DNA of 64,000 nucleotides from Colletotrichum lupini (Eukaryota; Ascomycota; Sordariomycetes; Glomerellales; Glomerellaceae). The notes under the pieces were generated by a model. It was given only the letters and a program-made list of their open reading frames with translations, did no database searches and had not been told where the DNA came from. How positions within the stretch are numbered: position 1 is the first letter of the stretch; every line of letters starts with the position of its first letter. Position numbers and translations under genes: made by a program. The stretch is from positions 2,914,001 through 2,978,000 of the forward strand of contig NC_064681.1 in NCBI RefSeq assembly GCF_023278565.1. The letters run 5' to 3'. This document shows positions 9,371-20,739 of the stretch, piece after piece.

Positions 9371-12300
9371 TATTAGCGCGATTTTTTATAGTACTTAGAA
9401 TTACCCTTTTCCTCTTATTAACTATTATAATACCCTAGTATCTAGGATAATCCTATAGAAATTGTCTAGGCCGTACCTTTCGTTCGCGTAGAATGCCTAT
9501 ACGAGCTTAGTATTTAAGTAATCTAGGTAGTATAAAAAGGACCCCTCTAACTACCCCTAGAATTACTTAGCACCCTATCTCTTTTCTTTAAATATTAAAA
9601 GAGTAGAATTCTGCGCTATTAAATTCGTCCTTTTACTTACCTCCGTATCCGTTATCTAAGGGACCTTCCCTTACTATCCGTAAATAAAAGCCTATTTATT
9701 AAGGGCTTTTACTACTTTTTATTTGTTTAGCCTCGTATATCCTCCCGAGGCTAACGGGGTAAAAAAAGAGTAGTTAATATCGTCGACTTCGTTATAATCT
9801 AATTCGTTAGTATAGGGGGTAAGATCTTCCTTATTTTCCGAATCTCCTATAGGGTACGGGTACTTTAGGCTACCAAATTAGCTACTTTCGCTAGGTTCCG
9901 TACCCCCGGATCTGCCCTTATATATAACGAGGAATTAGTTAAATCGATAAGGGCTGGTTTTGCTATTTACTACCCTCGATTTTTTATATTATTCGTACGA
10001 TTTAGTACGCTCTTCCTTAGAGTAGTTACTTAACTAATATCTATCCTTTTTATAAATAAAATACTACTTTTTCCGTTACCCTGCTCGCAAGTTAAATCTC
10101 TACCTATTTAACGAATCTAGGATTCCTTATTAACGATTACCGTACTTAGCTTCCTTTCCTTTCTTATTATACGTTCGGTTAACCTAATATTACTAATAAG
10201 GGCCGTCGTACGCCTAGAGGTAGGTTTAGCGCGGCATTCTCGCCTTAATATTAAAACTAAATCTTAGCCTTAAGCAGAGCGTCTCGTAGTCTTTAGGTAC
10301 TTAGTATAAAGTTATTTTCGCCTCTAGAACGCGCTAAACTACGGTATAAAAATATCTAACTTTCCGCTCGTTAGTCCCCTTATTTAGCTAGGTTTTCGCT
10401 AGCTTATTAATTCGATTAATAAGCTCTTCGAGGATTTCTACTCGTAATTTACCCTCTATTATCCTAGCTATAGATACGAAAGAAATCGCTCGTAGCTTAA
10501 ATAAGAGCTCTAGGTTCCTATTATAGGTCTCGAAGCGGCTTCGGATTACGTTAATTATACTAAGAAAGTCGTTTCGATCGAGATTACGTACCGCTTCGTA
10601 ATAATAATCAGAGGCTTTGCCTACGAGTACGACATTAACTACTAAATAGTACTAGTGTTCCCTAATTCCGACTTTTTCGTAATAATCGTAAAACATCGTT
10701 AGGGTTTCTTATAAGACCTCATACTTCCCCCCAAAATACAATTTCTCTTTTAAAAAGATCTTTTTAAAGTCTGTAAACTACCTCGTATTTACTATTAGAT
10801 TTTCGGTATTTATATACGATCCCTGCGTCGCTACGTATTATTAGTAACTTCGGGTAGTCTACTTCCTTTCTTATTAGCTAATTAGTACCGAATTTCGTAT
10901 TAGTAGCGGCGACGAGCTATAGATCGAAATAGGCGGAATTATCGATTATTATACTTCTAGTACTATATTTTACCTCTATATATCCTTTTACGACGATAGA
11001 TTGCCGTTAGTAATTATAAGAAGGAAATCTGGGTCGTTTACCCTTTTTCTAAATTCGTTAAAGCGATTATACGCCCTATCGACTTATGCCTAGGTCTATA
11101 TTACGAATTCCTCCTCCGTAATCGTCGCTACTAGGATTTTATAAGGTTCTCGTAATTATAATTACGCTAATAATACCCCTCGCTTATAAAGGAATCTATT
11201 AACCGTTTTCGCGATTCTTAGGCTTGCGCTTACGAACTATTCGTCTAGTTAATAGCTAAGGTCGTCTGCGATCTCGTAGAACAGGGGTTGCCCCTATAGC
11301 CCCTTTTTCTCGTAGACCTTAGTTAAATAGATTAATACTACGTTAATTTACTTACTATTAGGCTAATCCGCGATTCTATATATCTACGTCCCCTAATAGT
11401 CCGGGTTAATATTTACCTACTTATAAGGGATTAGGATTCTATCTAGGATCGGGTTTCGTTCTCTTCTTTTTTACCCTAACTCGCTAAGGGTCGTGCTCTA
11501 GCTTATACCTATATTAGTAATCACTAGCGTATTTAATCTTAACGGGGATATATTTAATCCGCGCGCTAGTCGTAGTAAATCCGTGCTTTTACTACCCGAC
11601 GAATTTATCGGGGTCTAAGAGATTCCCGCTTCCTCTCGCCGTCTCGTTACTACTCTCGTTTTTACTATTTCTAGCGATTACTACTACCTTTCTAAATCGC
11701 TAGCTATCGTACTTACTAAGATCCTCCTTTTTATCTAATATAAAAGGGTAAGTTCTAATAGTTCTTTTTAATAATAATAGCGGCAGACGTTTATGTTACC
11801 GTAATAAGATATAGTAATTAGTCTCGGGATTTTTACTAGTTACCGATTTCTCAAAATTAGTAATCTTGCGCCGTGAGCTAGTATAAAAAGAAGCCCTTTA
11901 GCGGCCCTCTAGAGGATTTTTTTCTTTTCCCTTAGATCCTCGTCTTTTTAGCCTTTTCTTAAGCTAATAATAATTCTAGCGGGAGGTTATAGGACTATTT
12001 TAGGGTAGCTACTTTCTTTTTAAGTTAATCTCCGAGATCCGTAATACTCTTAACTCGATACTATTAGGACCCCTAAATCCCCTCCTCCCTCGTTAGACCG
12101 TCCCCTATACTATATTCCTAAGTAATACCCGGGGGGTAGTTAAAGGAGCTACGAGAAGGTCGTTTAGATCGTAAGCTTAAGGGCGTACTTATAAAATCCC
12201 CGTAGTAATAAACTTTTCTATATACCGTAGATCTTTTAGCTTAATAACTCCTATAGGGTTACCTTCGTTACTAAGTAAGAATATCTACGTTTAGAGATCC

Positions 12301-12729
12301 CCTTTTTCGATCGTATAGTGCTCTTTTATATTATATTATTAAGCCCGTTCGTCGCGCTAGTTAATTAAGCGGGTAGTCGTCGTACGGGGAATTCCTTTTA
12401 CTAATTTAGCTAGTTAATTTCTAATCGCGGGCCGGCTACGGAAAAGTTATTTAGTAAAAAGGCTACTTAAGGCAATAACGAAAAACTAGTCGCTTAAGTA
12501 GTTCCGTTAATTAACGTAGTTTAATATAATAAACGTCGACCTCTCGTAAATAATAAAGGGCTACGATTACTTAATTCCGTGCGGTATTTAAGAATCGCCC
12601 CCTTTTTCGTTTACTTCCGTAAGGTTAATTAGTACGAATCTCTTATCCCGTGCGGTATTAAGAGGTCGTCTCTTCTACGTAGTAAGATACCTTACCGATC
12701 TATAATAATAGAATTTAACTACTAATTAG

Positions 12730-12931
12730 TATTAGTATCCCTATTATAAAGTAGTTAGTTCGAACCGTAGTTAACGAAGAGATTAATTAAACTATATAAA
12801 TATCTACGTAGGTATAAAAAAGAGGTTCTAACCGTAGGTTAGGCTAGCTACGATAATCGTAAATAGGGCCCCTAATTAGCCCCTGCGCAGTCGGCTATAT
12901 GCCGCGGTCGAATTGGACTTCCAATCCGATA
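12730..12931 (-). repeat. 5' LTR of Copia copy 1
   Basis: 202 bp. The outer end (about 12885-12931) keeps near-ancestral sequence (…CCCCTGCGCAGTCGGC… and …GGACTTCCAATCCGATA), so RIP was weaker at the outer edge than inside. The ATTGT duplication follows. Confidence 0.95.
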
Positions 12932-12936
12932 ATTGT

Positions 12937-13480
12937 GGATCGTAATGATAGGGTCTCCGGAGGATCGCTTTATATACGCTAAGGTAGTACTCGAAGTTCT
13001 CTTGACCCGATACCAGCACTCACTCTTCGAAAGTCACTATCGATATCAGTAGCTTGGATTTGACATCTTCAGCAGGCGGCGGGTGGGCGCCGCACTGCTG
13101 TAGAGCCAAATATCTTAATAGAAATTCTCGTCATGGCTACTGTAGTTGTGAAGATGGGGTCCGTGGATCATCGCTTTATTGACGATAGTGCTTGAGATGC
13201 TATGGACCAGCGCCGCACTTCGATATTTCGGAGATCACTATCGATCTCCGTGGCCTAAGTTTAACATCTTTAACAAGAGGTTATCGGGCGCCGGTGCCGC
13301 TGAGGAGTGGAACGTTTCAACAAAGCCTCTTGTCGCAGCCATTATAGTTATAAAGACAGGGTTCGTGGAGTGTTGCTTTATAGGTACTTCAAAAGAGGCC
13401 GTAGGAGTGGGGTACAGGCTTCACTTTGACATTCTCTTGAGGTTGAGGTATTGCGATTCAGTGTTGTAAAGAACGAGGTT
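12937..13480 (+). repeat. Degenerate ~200-bp tandem repeat: rest of unit A, unit B, unit C
   Basis: 12937-13034 completes unit A, whose left part is at 5854-5962. Unit B is 13035-13235 (201 bp). Unit C starts at 13236 with CACTATCGATCTCCGTGGCC and decays after about 13440. Common landmarks in each unit: CACTATCGAT, TTTGACATCTTCA or TTTAACATCTTTA, GGGCGCCG, a CTCGTCATGGC-like block, GTTGTGAAGAxxGGGTCCGTGGA, then CGCTTTAT. Identity is moderate. CA and TG are present, so this is not RIP-type decay. The 96-codon open frame at 13179-13469 crosses unit borders and is probably not a gene. Confidence 0.75.
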
Positions 13481-13576
13481 TGTGAGAGGTTGCCTTGCGG
13501 TCCTTGACCATGGTCGTCGTCGCCAGTCGTTGTGGTGTTAACAGACGCCTAGGAGGCAAAACACCCCTCACTACTA

Positions 13577-13578
13577 TA
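13577..13578. repeat. TA target duplication, left (Fot1/pogo)
   Basis: TA directly before the left terminal repeat. The matching TA is at 15466-15467. Confidence 0.8.
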
Positions 13579-13623
13579 AGTCAAAGCACCCACTTTTGGG
13601 CACCCCCCCCTTTTGGGCACCCT
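13579..13623. repeat. Left terminal inverted repeat (Fot1/pogo)
   Basis: GC-rich, unmutated, with a run of C flanked by two TTTTGGGCACCC-like blocks. It matches the reverse complement of 15421-15465. Confidence 0.9.
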
Positions 13624-14872
13624 AACAAAACATAGCATCCAAACATTAATACTAACTATAATTAATTAATTAACTACCTTCCACTACCACAATAATATAA
13701 TCAAAATTCTCCCTAGGTAATTCGACCCCTACGAGTTAATTAGGACTAACTAAATAGTCGCTAGAGTCCTCTTAAGCTTTTTATACGTTTTAAATATCCG
13801 TAAACTTAGTATTTAAATCTAGATATATAGTCTTCTTTTTCCTAGGCCTTATGCGCTTAATCCTAGCCTTAAGAACTCGAACTTAGTACCGAGATATAGC
13901 TAATTAGTAAGCCTGCTCCCTAAAAGCTTTTTTTACTTTTTAAAATAGTAGTTATTAAGTACTATTATCTAAACTAAGCTCTATAAATAGCTTTAAATAA
14001 TTATAAAGCTCACTAGCCTTCCTAGGAGTTAACTAGTTAATAATAGAGGTCGCTAATACTTAGTTAAGTAGTCTATTAATATTACTAATTATCTACCTAG
14101 CTTCTATACCCCTTTTAAATAGTATAACTTATATAAGTAAGATTATTAAGTTAAGAAGTAGCTTAGCTATATTAAGTAGCTATAGTCTAGTTACTTTTTA
14201 CCTACTTCGTATATTTAATAACGTTAGACTAGCTAAACGAGCAAGCTAATAGTAGCTTAAGAAGTACCGCTTTCTAACGATAGTAGAATTATTTACTATA
14301 TCCTCCTTACTAAGCTCCTTTTTATATATAGACTTAATAGGCCTAAAGATAGCTATATTTAATAGCTAGAGGATATGAAAAGCGTATAGTAGTAAGAATA
14401 ATAAGTAGACGTTATTTCTATAGCACTCCTATATAAATTCTATCGTTATATAACTCTTATACTTATTTAGTACTAATAGTCGAGGTTAGTTTAGTTTACT
14501 AAGCCCCCTAATAAGGGGGGTCTTAGTCTATAATAAAAACACTTCTTTTAGCTAGTAAAGGGCAGTCTCGTCAGTTGTCTAGCTATTATTTATTACTATA
14601 AACTTCTAACTATTATAAATAGTAAGTTAAAGAGGGAACTATTATTATTAAACCGACTTTCCCTTATAAATAACTAGTAGTTTAATAGCTCTACTATTAG
14701 TAAAGATATACTTAATAATCGTTACCTAGGTACGCAAACTAAGCTCTTTTTTTTATATTACTATAGCCTCTATTATACCTAAGACTAGCCTATTAGCTCC
14801 CTTACCCTCTATTATACTAGTCTTATTTATATTATACTTATTAGCCTATTTAATACCGCTAATCTCTAGTAT

Positions 14873-15021
14873 ATTAAGTAATCTAAACTATTATTTAATT
14901 ATATTAATAATAGCTTTATTAACGTAGCGCAAATCGATTAAATAACTTCTCTAGACCCTTATTAATAAATTCTTTTTAATAAAAGCGTTAATCTATCTCT
15001 TATTAAGTAGTTTATTATCCC
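14873..15021 (-). pseudogene. Fot1/pogo transposase, DNA-binding-domain remnant
   Basis: One minus frame reads DNKLLNKR*INAFIKKNLLIR, then *RSYLIDLRYVNKAIINIIK, then **FRLLN. This fits the CENP-B/pogo second helix-turn-helix (…LGKRWV..F..R.P.I…R.R.ID..R.NGA…I..WF..L). The conserved Trp residues read TAG (TGG changed by RIP). It establishes the family and the minus orientation. Confidence 0.75.
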
Positions 15022-15420
15022 CCTAGGACCTTAGAACTCGCTTAGCGAATTCCTTAACTTATTTATAAGTTAATATAATACCTAGGTAATACTATATATA
15101 AATTTACTAGACTAGCTAATCTTCTTATTATAAAAGAAGCCTCTAAAGCTTTACGAATACCCTCACCCTCGTCTAATAGCCCCTCTTTCGACCCTAAAGT
15201 ATTATCCTAGGAACCCCGAACTTAATCGAGGCCCTTTTAATAAAGAGACCGTTTTTAATAGTATCAAGTATTTATTAGAGCTTATTTTCGGTATACGATA
15301 CTATTACTTATTAATTAGTAAGTATACCAAAAAGCAATACATTTGGACGATTTTTGCAATTGTTATATTAAATTGAAATAATAGGTAGGGTTTTAATGTA
15401 GTGGCTGGGAGGGATTTTTG

Positions 15421-15465
15421 GGGGTGCCCAAAAGGGGGGGGTGCCCAAAAGTGGGTGCTTTGACT
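15421..15465. repeat. Right terminal inverted repeat (Fot1/pogo)
   Basis: Ends GTGGGTGCTTTGACT, followed by TA. Inverted copy of 13579-13623. Confidence 0.9.
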
Positions 15466-17520
15466 TAGCATGTTGAAGGTTCCGGCACGAACGTCCGCTC
15501 CAAACAGCTTGCTTTCCCTAGCAATTAAGCTTATCCCAAGCCCGCCGGTATCAAGTAGGTCGGGTTCTCAGTCCATGCCTTCCTTCTGCAATTCTCATCG
15601 GATATCGAAATCGTTCGGATGGAAGGGCGCTCGAGCCGGGAGTACTCGGGTTGACGTAAAGAATCATGTATCGGACTGGGTCTTCTTCCTCCTCTGTCCC
15701 CACTTTGAAGCTTTCACATAGCCAAGCCAGATAGCCAAGCAACAAGCAGAAAAAACGAAGACCAAGATCCTTCCGGAGTTCAAGAGATCAAAAAAAGCAG
15801 AAGCTGGGAGAGGGACGAAATTCAGGGACGACGTCCCGATTATCTAGTCCCGATCCCTCGTGGCAATCGGCCCTTCTTTCTGGGCTTTACGGTTAACGGG
15901 CGTACCCCACCACCCTTATCCCCCCGGTCTCCCGCGATGCCGGTAGAGGGATTGGGGGGAGGAGCAGGGTGTGGTCTTTTGTTTTTTCGCCTTACCCTGC
16001 TGCTGCTAGGATTCAAAAACCCACTGTGGAAGTGTTTGTGTGTTGTTTTGTGGGGGAGATGGAGTATGTCGAGGACCTTTGTTTGTCCTCTATTTGGTTT
16101 GGACGGAGGACTCCTTGTCCGCGTGATGTCCCGTCTAGCTTCTTACCAGGGGCACATTACTGGATGAAAAGGATGGAAAAGACTTAATACAAAATAGCCT
16201 GCTAAGTCTCCTGTGATCGGGCGTACACTAAAAACGTGACAACACCAGTCATTTCCTGCGATCTCGAGCTCATTCAGGATGGTTGACAGCATCCGGCTTT
16301 AATCCAATGAACTGCCGTTGACGGTTCCCCGCAAAGCCTCACCCTTCCTCCGGGTCAAGATCGACGTCGTGGCTCAAGGGTAATTCCTAGGGCACGGGGG
16401 AATTGGAGAAGAGGTTGTCACCCCGCCGCATCCTCTCTAGTATTTGATATTTACCCGGCTAGGTCGACCATGGAATCTTGCACCCTCGCGTTCCAATAGC
16501 TTCGACACTCCGATTCGCCGCTGACACGCGGGTTCCGTCTCCAAGTCCGAGGAGGCCAGTCGGTACTCGGTATGGATTAGAATGGTACTGTAATATGTAG
16601 AGTGGGGGGTATTGCATGACTCCTAAGTTGTCAACCGCAACGTTGGGATGAACATGAACAATGGGGTCGGACCCGATGCAATGACAAGTGAGGACAGTAT
16701 GTGGTGGGCAAAATCTTGAATACACAAGGCGTAGGAACTTCGCCAATCGCATTGAAACAAATGAGCACACAGACAGACGCTTGCCCGGCCGGCGGGAGAG
16801 GTAAGCACGACTTCCAACCCCAAGAACATGTGGTGACACGACAGGTCGATTCCGCTTATGCAGTAAGGTTCTTTTCGTCCGCATCCTACACAGCTCGCCT
16901 TGAATAGACGAGCTGTGCCGCGTTACTGCGCTGAAAATCCTCTCGGCATCAGTCATGAGCACCTGCAGTGTGGTTGGAGTTAGCCGACCTTCATCGGGAC
17001 GGTTGAACTGCGCAGTAAAAGCATTGGATACACCATATTTCGACGGAACCCTCTCACTCCAAAGACACATACTTCTAGGAAGGCGTTCATGGCTCATAGC
17101 ATCCGTAGACTTATCGTCGTAGATTCCAAGAGATTGAATTGCCTAGACTCTCCACTCCTCGGACTTCCGTCATGACCTCGGCACAGGATACGAAATCTCG
17201 CTTCTGGCCATCCCGAATGACCGAATACGGTAACGACGCCAACCTCCCCTCCACCCCCATCCTCTGATAAAGTCACCGCCAAGCCAAGCACCTCGAGAAA
17301 ACGAACCTGATGCTGATCCTGTTCGTTCGTTTTCCGTAAGCAACAGGCGAAAAACTAACCAATAAACAGCCTTCTTGGCTCCTGGCCTTTCCCCAAACCA
17401 TCCAAGTTGTTCTAGCGGAGATGCGGAGTTGGACTCCCACAATCCCTCCAAACACCCCATGCCCATAAATTAAGCAGCGAACCATCTGACCAACAGCCCA
17501 TGGGGAAAAGCAAAGACCAT

Positions 17521-17545
17521 GTGGGGGAGTGGAAGCTTTCCCCGC
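17521..17545. promoter_or_regulatory. Paired CreA/Mig1-type sites (putative)
   Basis: GTGGGG at 17521-17526 and GCGGGG on the opposite strand at 17540-17545 both match the fungal carbon-repressor consensus SYGGRG, 13 bp apart and about 640 bp before the transporter ATG. Paired sites are the functional form in known CreA targets, and a sugar transporter is a sensible target. The motif is short, so chance is possible. Confidence 0.35.
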
Positions 17546-17883
17546 ATATCGTTGAGTGGTTGTTGCTCCATTGTTTGAGATGAACGTGGTTTCCTCACTG
17601 GATGGATAAATGCAAACAGCATTCTCAATTCAACCCCAACCCCGACCTCCTGGGCACTTCTTGGCGAGAAGCATGGCCCCCGGCTCTTTGTGAGCGTGTC
17701 TCCGATGCAACAGTCATCTCATTCGGACCTTCTGCCACCTGGGATCCTGGCCGGCGCCGCTTCCCTCTCCCGCTGTCCCGCCTTAGCTCTTCCTCTGGTT
17801 CTCCCTCTGCCGGAAACTGCCCATGTGTTGATAGGGTCGGACGTATTCAAACATGGGGTAAAACATTCACGGCAGTGTGTAGG

Positions 17884-17892
17884 TATATAAAA
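17884..17892 (+). promoter_or_regulatory. Putative TATA box of the sugar transporter gene
   Basis: TATATAAAA lies 272 bp before the ATG, in otherwise GC-balanced DNA. It would give a 5' leader of roughly 240 nt, plausible for a filamentous fungus. Confidence 0.45.
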
Positions 17893-18163
17893 TACCCGGG
17901 TGGACCTCGTCGGAAGTGAGAGGCGAGAGAGTTTACGGATACACTAGAGAAGCGTTGGAGTTGTGCGCCCTCGAATAAACACACACCCTTGAACGCCCAG
18001 GGACAAGGACTCGGTAACATATATTTCCGTCTACTGGATAGAGAACTACTTATTCCTTATCCCATCCTCATCAACTGTCACCGTTTAGACCTTTTGACGC
18101 GTCGCTGAGACTCTCTTGACCGGTCTACCGTCTTCTTCCGCAAGCCGCAGTTCATTCCTCACA

Positions 18164-20207
18164 ATGGTCCAGATCAAGCGCGCTCAGGAGACCGGGGCGG
18201 CGGACCCAATCCTGACCCGCATCTCAGAGGAGGACAAGGTGCCGTGGTACCAGAAGCCGAACCTGCGATACCTCTACCTGATGCTCTTCCCAACGTGCAT
18301 GGGTATCGAGTTGACGTCGGGTTTCGATTCGCAAATGATCAATGCGTTGCAGATTGTGCCATCATGGAAAGAGTGTAAGTTGGTCCAGTAAATACGCTAA
18401 GGAACTCAAATTGACAAGATTTGATAGACTTTGGAGATCCACAGGGCAGTTTGAAGGGTATCATCGCCGCTGCGTACTCCCTCGGCGCCATTCTGTCTCT
18501 TCCCTTTATCCCCATCGTGAACGACAGGTTTGGACGAAGATGGTCCATCTTTGGCGGCAGCTTGGTCATGGTTGTTGGAGCCCTCATCCAGGGTTTCTCT
18601 CAACATGGTATGTTTGGCCGTCTCATCGCCCACACTGGTCTCGAACAAAAACTAACTTTGAGAAGTTGGCATGTACATCGTTGCCCGCATGATTCTCGGC
18701 TTTGGTATCCCGACCTGTATCGTCTCCGGCTCTTCTCTCATTGGTGAATTGAGTTATCCCAAGGAACGTCCTGTTCTGACCTCTCTGTAAGTATTCAAGT
18801 CTTTGTGGGGGAGTGAGTAGACTGATGGGTTTCCAGCTTCAACGTCGCGTACTTCGTTGGTCAAATCGTGGCCGCTGGTATCTGCTTTGGCACCAACAAC
18901 ATCGCAAGCAACTGGGCGTGGAGAATCCCCTCTCTCCTTCAGATTTGCCCTTCTCTCTTGCAAATCACCTTTGTCTTGTAAGTGGTCTCCCAAAGGAACA
19001 TATAACCCCGTGCTTCTTCAATAAACCTGACATATCATGCTTCCAGCTTCCTTCCAGAGAGTCCCCGATGGCTCATCACTAGAGACCGTAGCGAAGAAGC
19101 ACATGACATCCTCATCAAGTACCATGCCGAGGGCGACCGCGATTCCGAGTTCGTCAAGGCCGAGATGGCGCAGATGAAGACTGTCATCACCCTAGAGATG
19201 GAAGCTTCCAAGCAGTCGTGGATGGACCTTCTCAACACGGCGGGTATGCGCCGCCGTGCTCTCATCTCTTCCATGCTTGGTCTATTTACCCAGTGGTCCG
19301 GCAACACACTCATCTCGTAAGTATTTCGATGCTGTTCGTGAATCTTCATTTGAGCAATGGCTAACATGGGGTGTGTAGATACTACTTGGGTGACCTGCTC
19401 CAGATGATCGGCTTGACCGACTCCACCGTCAAGCAAAAGATCAACCTCGGCATCGCCGGCTGGTCCCTCGTCTGCGGCTTCACCGTAGCCATGCTCGTGC
19501 GAACCTTCCGCCGTCGCGTCATGTACCTAGCTTGCACAGTCTCACTGGTATGTCTCTTCCCATACTTCATCTCAATCTCCCACTCGCTCACAATCTCCTC
19601 AGCTCCTCTGCTACATCAGCTGGACAATCTCAATGGAACGCGCCGTTCACGCCCTCGATAACGACTACAAGAACCAGTCCGCCTCCGTCGCGACAATCTT
19701 CTTCATCTTCATGTACTCGCCCTGCTACAACATCGGCTACAACGCCCTAACGTACACTTACCTCGTCGAGCTGTGGCCCTACGCCCTGCGATCGCGCGGT
19801 ATCTCGCTTTTCCAGCTCTTTGGCAGGCTGGCCGGCTTCTTCACGACCTTCGTCAACCCCATTGGCATCAAAGAGGCGTCGTGGAGATATCTCATCAGCT
19901 ACTGCGTCTGGCTTGCCTTCGAAGTCGTGTTTGTGTACTTTATGTTCCCCGAGACCGCTGGACGTACGCTTGAGGAGTTGGCTTTCTGTAAGTTTTTCGA
20001 TGGCCCCGCTTAGTGCGTAATCTTGTTGCAAAGATGGCTGACGATTGTGCTTTACCAGTGTTTGAGGACAAGGCTCTTGCCGATCAGGCTGTTGGTGCTG
20101 TCGAGAAGGTTATACATCACGATGATATGGACACTATTGGTGAGGTCAAGGGCGGGGGCGGCAAAACTGAAGTCGTTGAGAATGTTGGTGCCAAATCGAG
20201 GGTTTAA
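18164..20207 (+). CDS. MFS sugar transporter (sugar porter family, lactose/hexose-permease-like)
   Basis: Twelve-helix proton-coupled sugar uptake protein of the plasma membrane. Eight exons join in frame to 541 residues: 18164-18374, 18428-18607, 18666-18786, 18837-18977, 19047-19316, 19379-19547, 19603-19987, 20059-20207. The seven introns are 50-71 nt, all GT-AG, mostly with CTAAC or CTGAC branch sites. Signatures: NDRFGRRW after helix 2 (family motif D-R-x-G-R-R); VARMILGFGIPT (helix 4); FFLPESPRWL ending the N-terminal half; GLFTQWSGNTLISYYLGDLL, the QWSGN...YY helix 7 pattern seen in fungal disaccharide and hexose porters; VELWPYALRSRG; and the terminal PETAGRTLEEL, a variant of PETKGRSLEE. 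Start: the first ATG, with good context (CACAATGG), gives a cytosolic N-terminus that fits the family. Substrate cannot be told from sequence alone; it looks closest to the fungal lactose-permease-like group. There are no RIP signs. Confidence 0.95.
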
Positions 20208-20739
20208 TCATTGGATGCTTAGTCTAGCAGAACGGCGTGAAGGAAGTTCAAGTAGCGTCAAATTGATCGGTTACTTAGAGTGCCACAAAAGACAAAAGAG
20301 TCAACATCATGTATACTTATCCTCCAATGTCATACTGCTCAATGCCAACCAATGAGGCATTGGCGTAACACGCTAGAGCTTCGTCAGGCTATCCACACAG
20401 GAACAGCGTTGAGATGTTGCCCCGCTCAGGCATCATCAGCAGCCTGCTTCATCAACAGACTTGGGGTGTAGAGAAAGAAGATATGACTGGCTGGGTTGTG
20501 TCACAGCTAATTACCACGTAAACGTGCGTATCAACGACTCTTCCCTTGCGGGGCTCTCCTTTGATGTGGCAGTGTTGATTATGCAGCGGCACAGTTGGTG
20601 GTGTTTGCAAAATCAGGCTGCAGATGACCGCCGAATGGTCAAGCCTACCCCTCAGTAATTTCACTCGAAGTACTCCCTCTTCAACTTTCTCTGTGAAGAA
20701 AGTTGCGTTGCAAGGCCGACAGCAATCAAACCAAGCAAT
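20208..20739. other. Intergenic: 3' flank of transporter, promoter of NACHT-ankyrin gene
   Basis: 532 bp between two genes on the same strand. Several overlapping open frames exist on both strands with no recognisable product. No clear TATA box or known operator seen. Confidence 0.5.

Larger units (their letters stand above)
5963..12931 (-). mobile_element. Ty1/copia LTR retrotransposon, copy 1 (RIP-mutated)
   Basis: A 6969-bp element on the minus strand between ATTGT duplications. The 202-bp LTRs are at 5963-6164 (3' LTR) and 12730-12931 (5' LTR). A purine-rich tract (pyrimidine-rich on plus, 6165-6183) abuts the 3' LTR. Minus-strand protein remnants run in Copia order from right to left: gag with a zinc-knuckle-like stretch near 9.98-10.06 kb, protease (9131-9370), integrase (about 8.55-9.1 kb), reverse transcriptase (about 7.13-7.6 kb, with a recognisable TDD catalytic core) and RNase H (6425-6800). 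Integrase before reverse transcriptase excludes gypsy. It is the least mutated of the five copies: many CpGs survive and it alone keeps 79- and 106-codon open frames. Still, TGG, CAG and CAA codons have become stops throughout, so it cannot be autonomous. Confidence 0.97.
13579..15465 (-). mobile_element. Fot1/pogo-type (Tc1-mariner superfamily) DNA transposon, RIP-degraded interior
   Basis: An 1887-bp element with terminal inverted repeats of about 45 bp beginning AGTCAAAGCACCCAC and containing the phrase TTTTGGGCACCC twice, flanked by TA. Size, TA target and repeat length are those of Fot1/Pot2-like fungal elements. The transposase is on minus: remnants at 14873-15021 show DNA-binding-domain motifs. 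The interior (about 13650-15330) is heavily RIP-mutated. The outermost ~70-135 bp at both ends are not: CA and TG are abundant there. Confidence 0.9.
15468..18163. other. Long upstream region of the sugar transporter gene; no convincing gene
   Basis: About 2.7 kb of normal-composition DNA without RIP signs. Several frames of 64-105 codons and one of 212 codons (16459-17097, minus) are open, but none shows a domain, signal peptide or convincing codon pattern. The region probably holds the transporter's promoter and 5' leader; see the separate promoter features. Confidence 0.5.

Noticed and set aside
5963..12931. Gypsy/Ty3 classification of the LTR elements
   Set aside because: Integrase remnants lie between protease and reverse transcriptase, and RNase H is of the Copia type with the TDS-SLYECLVKLG motif next to the 3' LTR.
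13179..13469. 96-codon open frame in the tandem repeat
   Set aside because: It crosses repeat-unit borders, and the equivalent frame is not open in the neighbouring units.
13579..15465. CRISPR-like or satellite reading of the doubled TTTTGGGCACCC phrases
   Set aside because: They occur only within the terminal inverted repeats of the Fot1/pogo element and are explained by it.
16459..17097. 212-codon open frame on minus in the transporter upstream region
   Set aside because: No domain, no signal peptide, unlikely amino-acid pattern, and overlapped by open frames on both strands; most likely chance in GC-balanced DNA.
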